Source: Acidovorax sp.
GTDB taxonomy: Bacteria > Pseudomonadota > Gammaproteobacteria > Burkholderiales > Burkholderiaceae_C
Assembly: GCA_030150585.1 (NCBI GenBank)
Contig: JASLFM010000277.1
Coordinates: 1 to 7,669, forward strand
Length of the DNA: 7,669 nt
Reading direction: 5' to 3'
The position numbers were made by a program, and so were the translations under genes. Positions 4,217 to 7,669 of the stretch are shown here, piece after piece. The notes under the pieces are model-generated. The model was given only the letters and a program-made list of their open reading frames with translations, made no database searches and had not been told where the DNA came from. Numbering within the stretch: the stretch's first letter is position 1; every line of letters begins with the position of its first letter.

Positions 4217-6739
4217 ATGAACGCTTCCTCTCTGCGCCTGGGCTGGCGCACCCTTTGGCGCGACCTGCGCGCGGGCGAACTGCGCCTGCTCATGGTGGCC
4301 GTCACGCTGGCCGTGGCGGCCCTGGCCTCCGTGGGCTTCTTTGCCGACCGGCTGCAGGGGGGGCTGCAGCGCGACGCCCTGCAATTGCTCGGCGGCGATG
4401 CCGTGGTGGCCAGCGACAACCCCACGCCGCCCGCCTTCGCAGACAAGGCCCGCGCGCTGGGCCTCGCCGCGGTGACGACGGTGGGCTTTCCCACCATGGG
4501 CCGCGCGAGCGACGCCGACGGAGGCGCGAGCCGGCTCGTGGCGCTCAAGAGCGTGGAGCCGGGCTACCCGCTGCGCGGCAGCCTGCGCGTGGCCGGCGCG
4601 CCGGATGCGCCCGATGCGCCCACGCGGGACATTCCCGCGCGCGGCGAGGCATGGGTCGATGTTCCGGTGCTCGAAGCCCTCGGCCTGAAGATGGGCGATG
4701 CGCTGCTGCTCGGCGACGCGCAACTGCGCATCGCGCGCATCATCACCATCGAGCCCGACCGGGGCGCGGGCTTCATGAGCTTCGCGCCGCGTGTGATGGT
4801 GAACGCGGCCGATCTGCCCGCCACGGGCCTCGTGCAGCCCGCGAGCCGCCTGACCTACCGCTTCGCCGTGGCGGGGCCGCCCCAGGCCGTCAAGGCCTTC
4901 AGCGCCTGGGCCGCGCAGGAGGCCGCGCGGCCCGAGGTGCACGGCGTGCGCGTGGAGTCGCTCGACAGTGGCCGCCCCGAGATGCGCCAGACGCTGGACC
5001 GCGCGCAAAAATTCCTCAACCTCGTCGCGCTGCTCGCCGCGCTGCTCTCGGCCGTGGCCGTGGCGCTCGCCGCGCGCGGCTTTGCCAACGACCACCTCGA
5101 CGCCGCCGCGCTGCTGCGCGTACTGGGCCAGAGCCAGCGCAGCATCGCGCTGGCCTACGTGGTCGAGTTCGCGCTCGTGGGGCTCGCGGCCAGCGCCTTC
5201 GGCGTGCTGCTGGGTTTTGGCGTGCACTACCTCTTCGTGCTGCTGCTTGCGGGCCTGGTCGAGACGGCGCTGCCCGCGCCCAGCCTGTGGCCCGTGGCTT
5301 TCGGCATGGGTATCGGGCTCACGCTGCTGTTCGCCTTCGGGCTGCCGCCCGTGCTGCAGCTCGCGCAGGTGCCGCCGCTGCGGGTGATCCGGCGCGACCT
5401 GGGCGGGCTCAAGCCCGCCTCGCTCGCGGTGCTGGGACTTGGGGTGGCGGGCTTTGCGGCGCTGCTGCTGGCCGTGAGCAGCGACCTCGTGCTTGGCCTC
5501 ATCGCGGTCGGCGGTTTCGCAGGTGCCGTGGCGCTGTTCGCGTTGCTGGCCTGGGGCGCCGTCAAGCTGCTGCGCCGCAGCGTGAACGAGGCCACGGCGC
5601 CGCGCTGGCTGGTGCTGGCCACGCGCCAGATTTCGGCGCGCCCGGCCTATGCGGTGGTGCAGGTCAGCAGCCTGGCCGTGGGCCTGCTCGCGCTGGTGCT
5701 GCTCGTGCTGCTGCGCACCGACCTCATCAGCAGCTGGCGCCAGGCCACGCCGCCCGACGCGCCCAACCGCTTCGTCATCAACGTGATGCCCGACCAGGCC
5801 GACAGCTTCCAGCAGGCGCTGAAGGACGCAGGCGTGCGCCGCTACGACTGGTACCCCATGATCCGCGGCCGCCTCGTGGCCGTGAACGGCCGCGCCGTGG
5901 GGCCGGCCGACTACGCGCAGGACCGCGCCAAGCGCCTCGTGGACCGCGAGTTCAACCTCTCCAATGCCGCCGAGGCGCCCGCGCACAACCAGATCGTGGC
6001 GGGCCGCTGGACGCCCGAAGAGCAGGGCGCCGTGAGCGTGGAGGAGGGTATTGCCGAGACGCTGGGCCTCAAGCTCGGCGACAGCCTGCGCTTCGACATC
6101 GGCGGCGTGTTGAGCGAGGCGCGGATCACCAGCCTGCGCAAGGTGGACTGGGGCTCGATGCGCGCCAACTTCTTCGTGATGTACCCCGTGGCGCACCTGG
6201 GCGACGACGTGCCGATCACCTACCTGGCCGCCTACCGTGCACCCGAGGCCAAGGGCTTCGACAACGCGCTGGTGCGCCAGTTTCCGAACATCACGAATGT
6301 CGACATGGGCAGCACGCTGGCGCAGGTGCAGCGTGTGCTGGACCAGGTGATCCGCGCGGTGGAATTCCTCTTCGGCTTCACGCTTGCGGCGGGGCTGGTG
6401 GTGCTGTTCGCGGCCGTCACCGCCACGCGCGAGGAGCGGGCGCGCGAGTTCGCCATCATGCGCGCGGTGGGCGCCCGCGCCAGCCTGCTGCGCCAGGTGC
6501 AGCGTGCCGAGCTGGCGGGCGTGGGCCTGCTCGCGGGCGTGCTCGCCAGCACCGTGGCCGTGGTGGTGGGCTGGGCGCTGGCGCGCTATGCGTTCGACTT
6601 CCGCTGGACCGCCTCGCCCCTGGTGCCGCTCGCGGGCGGCGCGGCGGGCGCGGTGCTCGCGCTGCTGGCGGGCTGGTGGGGTTTGCGCGAGGTGTTGCGC
6701 CGCCCCGTGGTGGAAACGCTGCGCCGCGCGGCGCAGTGA
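4217..6739 (+). CDS. FtsX/YbbP-type ABC transporter permease (MacB-like superfamily)
   Basis: The 840-residue integral membrane protein has the duplicated FtsX layout of the YbbP family (E. coli YbbP is about 800 residues). A first helix (about 23-43) is followed by a large extracytoplasmic domain (about 50-255). The first FtsX core lies at about 265-380, with helices near 266-288, 311-345 and 356-382. More helices fall near 402-447 and 482-500, then a second extracytoplasmic domain (about 505-700), and the last FtsX core at about 710-825. The cytoplasmic coupling segments are HLDAAALLRVLGQSQRSI (293-310) and ATREERAREFAIMRAVGA (736-753), where such permeases contact their ATPase. The family works with a LolD/YbbA-type ATPase in mechanotransmission or lipid/lipoprotein handling at the inner membrane; the substrate is unknown. 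Neither flanking gene is an ATPase, so a partner must be encoded elsewhere. Its stop abuts that of the convergent DksA-like gene. Confidence 0.92.
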   Translation: MNASSLRLGWRTLWRDLRAGELRLLMVAVTLAVAALASVGFFADRLQGGLQRDALQLLGGDAVVASDNPTPPAFADKARALGLAAVTTVGFPTMGRASDADGGASRLVALKSVEPGYPLRGSLRVAGAPDAPDAPTRDIPARGEAWVDVPVLEALGLKMGDALLLGDAQLRIARIITIEPDRGAGFMSFAPRVMVNAADLPATGLVQPASRLTYRFAVAGPPQAVKAFSAWAAQEAARPEVHGVRVESLDSGRPEMRQTLDRAQKFLNLVALLAALLSAVAVALAARGFANDHLDAAALLRVLGQSQRSIALAYVVEFALVGLAASAFGVLLGFGVHYLFVLLLAGLVETALPAPSLWPVAFGMGIGLTLLFAFGLPPVLQLAQVPPLRVIRRDLGGLKPASLAVLGLGVAGFAALLLAVSSDLVLGLIAVGGFAGAVALFALLAWGAVKLLRRSVNEATAPRWLVLATRQISARPAYAVVQVSSLAVGLLALVLLVLLRTDLISSWRQATPPDAPNRFVINVMPDQADSFQQALKDAGVRRYDWYPMIRGRLVAVNGRAVGPADYAQDRAKRLVDREFNLSNAAEAPAHNQIVAGRWTPEEQGAVSVEEGIAETLGLKLGDSLRFDIGGVLSEARITSLRKVDWGSMRANFFVMYPVAHLGDDVPITYLAAYRAPEAKGFDNALVRQFPNITNVDMGSTLAQVQRVLDQVIRAVEFLFGFTLAAGLVVLFAAVTATREERAREFAIMRAVGARASLLRQVQRAELAGVGLLAGVLASTVAVVVGWALARYAFDFRWTASPLVPLAGGAAGAVLALLAGWWGLREVLRRPVVETLRRAAQ

Positions 6740-7120
6740 TCAGTGCAGCTGCTTTTCCGCCTGTGTCTGGCAGGCGATGCAGCGCGCGGCCGCAGGCTGA
6801 GCGAACAGCCGCTCTGTGCCCACCGGCTGGCCGCAGTCGATGCACTCGCCGTAGCTGCCTTCCGCAACGCGCGCCAGCGCCGCGCGCACGGCCACGAGTT
6901 CGTCATGGTCGCGCGTGGCTTCGGCATCGCGCACGGTGTCCACGGCGCTGCGGTCGGCCTGGTCCTGGCGGTCTTCGCCGGCCTCGCGCTGCTCGCTGCC
7001 TGCGAGCAGAGAGAGCGTGTCGCGCTGCATGGAGCCGAGTTCGGCCAGCAGTTCGGCCTTGCGGCGCTCCAGGGCCTCTTGCAGTTGCTGGCGCTGGGCG
7101 CCCGTGAGTGAGGTGTTCAT
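6740..7120 (-). CDS. DksA/TraR family C4 zinc-finger transcription regulator
   Basis: The 126-residue protein matches the short DksA-like group that binds the RNA polymerase secondary channel and adjusts promoter output, often with ppGpp. Residues about 8-45 and 65-88 should form the coiled-coil pair. The turn between them carries D53-x-x-D56-R (DQADRSA), resembling the DPVDRAS tip of E. coli DksA whose two aspartates are needed for activity. The zinc finger is GSYGECIDCGQPVG then RLFAQPAAARCIACQ, with C93, C96, C114 and C117. It is shorter than DksA (151 residues), mainly at the N terminus. The ATG at 7120 begins the conserved region; a longer in-frame reading from 7294 adds low-complexity residues across the control region and its FNR box. 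No Shine-Dalgarno sequence precedes 7120. It is divergent from the truncated hemoglobin gene. Confidence 0.92.
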   Translation of the reverse strand: MNTSLTGAQRQQLQEALERRKAELLAELGSMQRDTLSLLAGSEQREAGEDRQDQADRSAVDTVRDAEATRDHDELVAVRAALARVAEGSYGECIDCGQPVGTERLFAQPAAARCIACQTQAEKQLH

Positions 7121-7126
7121 GGCGTC

Positions 7127-7132
7127 AGCATG
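7127..7132 (-). promoter_or_regulatory. Candidate -10 of the DksA-like gene
   Basis: The minus strand reads TGG-CATGCT and then 6 nt before the ATG at 7120. The TGn extension is present but the hexamer matches consensus poorly (3 of 6). Taken with the FNR box it would form a class II activated, leaderless promoter. Confidence 0.3.
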
Positions 7133-7153
7133 CCATGCGGAGCGGGCGCCGCA

Positions 7154-7167
7154 TTGACGTGCATCAA
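7154..7167. promoter_or_regulatory. FNR/ANR-type box
   Basis: TTGAC-GTGC-ATCAA matches the FNR consensus TTGAT-N4-ATCAA at 9 of 10 defined bases. Its centre lies 40.5 bp upstream of the first base of the DksA-like ATG and about 120 bp upstream of the hemoglobin ATG. In betaproteobacteria such a box is bound by FNR/ANR-type oxygen sensors or by related Dnr-type NO sensors. Confidence 0.7.
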
Positions 7168-7245
7168 GCCGAACGGGCCTGACGCATCTGTCCTCTGTCC
7201 ATGGGGCGCTGCTTGCTATCGCAGGAGAAGCCGCAGCCCATGCCC

Positions 7246-7251
7246 GACAAT
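7246..7251 (+). promoter_or_regulatory. Candidate -10 of the truncated hemoglobin gene
   Basis: GACAAT matches TATAAT at 4 of 6 and would start transcription near 7258, giving a leader of about 23 nt. No -35 is visible at 16-18 bp. From this start the FNR box centre would lie near -97, within class I activator range. Confidence 0.3.
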
Positions 7252-7280
7252 CCTGCAATTGCATCCGTTCCCCTGCCGCC

Positions 7281-7669
7281 ATGCCTGAAGACACCCCATC
7301 TGCTCCCCAGACCCCGTTCGAATGGATGGGGGGAGAGGAGCGGGTCCATGCGCTCGTCGAGCGCTTCTACGACCTCATGGACCTGGAGCCCGCCTATGCC
7401 GAGCTGCGCGCCGCGCACGGCAGCTCCCTGGCCGACGCGCGGCAGAAGCTGTTCTGGTTTCTGTGCGGCTGGCTCGGCGGGCCCGACCACTACCAGAGCC
7501 GCTTCGGCCACCCGCGCCTGCGCATGCGGCACATGCCGTTCTCCATCGGCATCAAGGAGCGCGACCAGTGGGTAGCGTGCATGGACCAGGCCATGGGCGA
7601 GACCGGCGTGCCCGAGGCGCTGCGCGTGCGCCTCAAGGAGAGCTTCATGGGCACGGCGGACTGGATGCG
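7281..7669 (+). CDS. Group II truncated hemoglobin (trHbO type), C-terminus cut by window edge
   Basis: This is a small 2-over-2 globin of the group found in many aerobic and nitrate-respiring bacteria, thought to bind O2 or NO and to protect or assist respiration. The visible 129 residues hold the family landmarks: F29-Y30 in the B helix (ERFYDLM, Tyr B10), the segment FWFLCGWLGGPDHYQSRFGHPRLR (58-81), the proximal haem His H84 in LRMRHMPFSIG, and Trp G8 (W97) in ERDQWVACM, typical of group II. The reading is open to the last base; only a short tail is probably missing, since the family ends soon after TADWM. ATG 7281 is the first in this frame giving the right length. No Shine-Dalgarno sequence precedes it. 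The FNR box upstream fits control by low oxygen or NO. Confidence 0.92.
   Translation, partial: MPEDTPSAPQTPFEWMGGEERVHALVERFYDLMDLEPAYAELRAAHGSSLADARQKLFWFLCGWLGGPDHYQSRFGHPRLRMRHMPFSIGIKERDQWVACMDQAMGETGVPEALRVRLKESFMGTADWM

Larger units (their letters stand above)
7121..7280. promoter_or_regulatory. Divergent control region between DksA-like and truncated hemoglobin genes
   Basis: This 160-bp gap holds an FNR/ANR-type box (7154-7167), a poor extended -10 candidate for the DksA-like gene (7127-7132) and a -10-like GACAAT toward the hemoglobin (7246-7251). I see no terminator and no ribosome site in front of either start codon. Confidence 0.55.

Noticed and set aside
4604..4621. Tandem 9-bp repeat GATGCGCCC x2 in the permease gene
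   Set aside because: It encodes Asp-Ala-Pro twice in a variable loop of the extracytoplasmic domain; two units in GC-rich coding DNA need no special explanation.
4187..6196. 669-codon open frame on the minus strand inside the permease gene
   Set aside because: It is antisense to a well-supported FtsX-type gene, is His/Gln/Arg/Ala-rich with no domain pattern, and reflects third-position GC bias that removes stops from the complementary frame.
4255..7107. 950-codon plus-strand open frame overlapping the permease and DksA-like genes
   Set aside because: The product is Arg/Ala/Gly low-complexity with no recognisable motif; it is a frame shadow of GC-rich coding DNA.
7201..7575. 124-codon plus-strand open frame overlapping the truncated hemoglobin start
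   Set aside because: It is in another frame, Ser/Arg-rich and motif-free, while the frame from 7281 carries the haem-binding residues of a group II truncated hemoglobin.

Overview
The window is about 70% GC and gene-dense, with short intergenic gaps. The codon use, the protein families and the intergenic hairpin repeat at 3361-3393 suggest a betaproteobacterium of the Comamonadaceae type (Acidovorax or a relative). That assignment is inference from style and content, with no marker gene to settle it.

Layout. (1) 1-726, minus strand: N-terminal part of the catalytic alpha subunit of a formate dehydrogenase N type enzyme (fdnG). It carries a Tat signal, a 4Fe-4S motif and an in-frame UGA at residue 196 followed by a canonical bacterial SECIS hairpin, so it is a selenoprotein gene that naive ORF calling would break in two. 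(2) 727-939: divergent control region with two related inverted repeats whose centres are 32 bp apart, and an 18-bp palindrome. (3) 940-1806, plus: fdhD, the sulfurtransferase that activates the molybdenum cofactor of formate dehydrogenase. (4) 1859-3337, plus: a polytopic membrane protein with a C-terminal C13 (legumain/caspase-like) cysteine peptidase domain predicted to face the periplasm. (5) 3351-3393: hairpin plus T-run, a terminator for the next gene and a likely member of a family-specific intergenic repeat. (6) 3395-4108, minus: compact FAD/NAD(P)H oxidoreductase of the ferredoxin-reductase fold without an iron-sulfur domain. (7) 4217-6739, plus: large FtsX/YbbP-type ABC transporter permease with no ATPase gene beside it. 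(8) 6740-7120, minus: short DksA/TraR-type zinc-finger regulator whose stop codon abuts that of the permease. (9) 7121-7280: divergent control region with a 9/10 match to the FNR/ANR box. (10) 7281 to the window end, plus: group II truncated hemoglobin, nearly complete.

How the parts fit. fdnG and fdhD are a functional pair: a periplasmic molybdo-seleno formate dehydrogenase and its maturation factor. The FNR-type box between the DksA-like gene and the truncated hemoglobin, together with formate dehydrogenase, suggests a region geared to low-oxygen or nitrate respiration. The C13 peptidase, the flavin reductase and the permease have no clear pathway link to formate oxidation. Several starts lack a Shine-Dalgarno sequence but have a -10-like hexamer 6-7 nt before the ATG, which suggests leaderless transcripts. 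The most notable points are the recoded UGA with its SECIS, the paired operators, and the FNR box whose centre lies 40.5 bp from the DksA-like ATG, almost the class II activation distance if that mRNA is leaderless. I found no convincing sign of a wholly new system.
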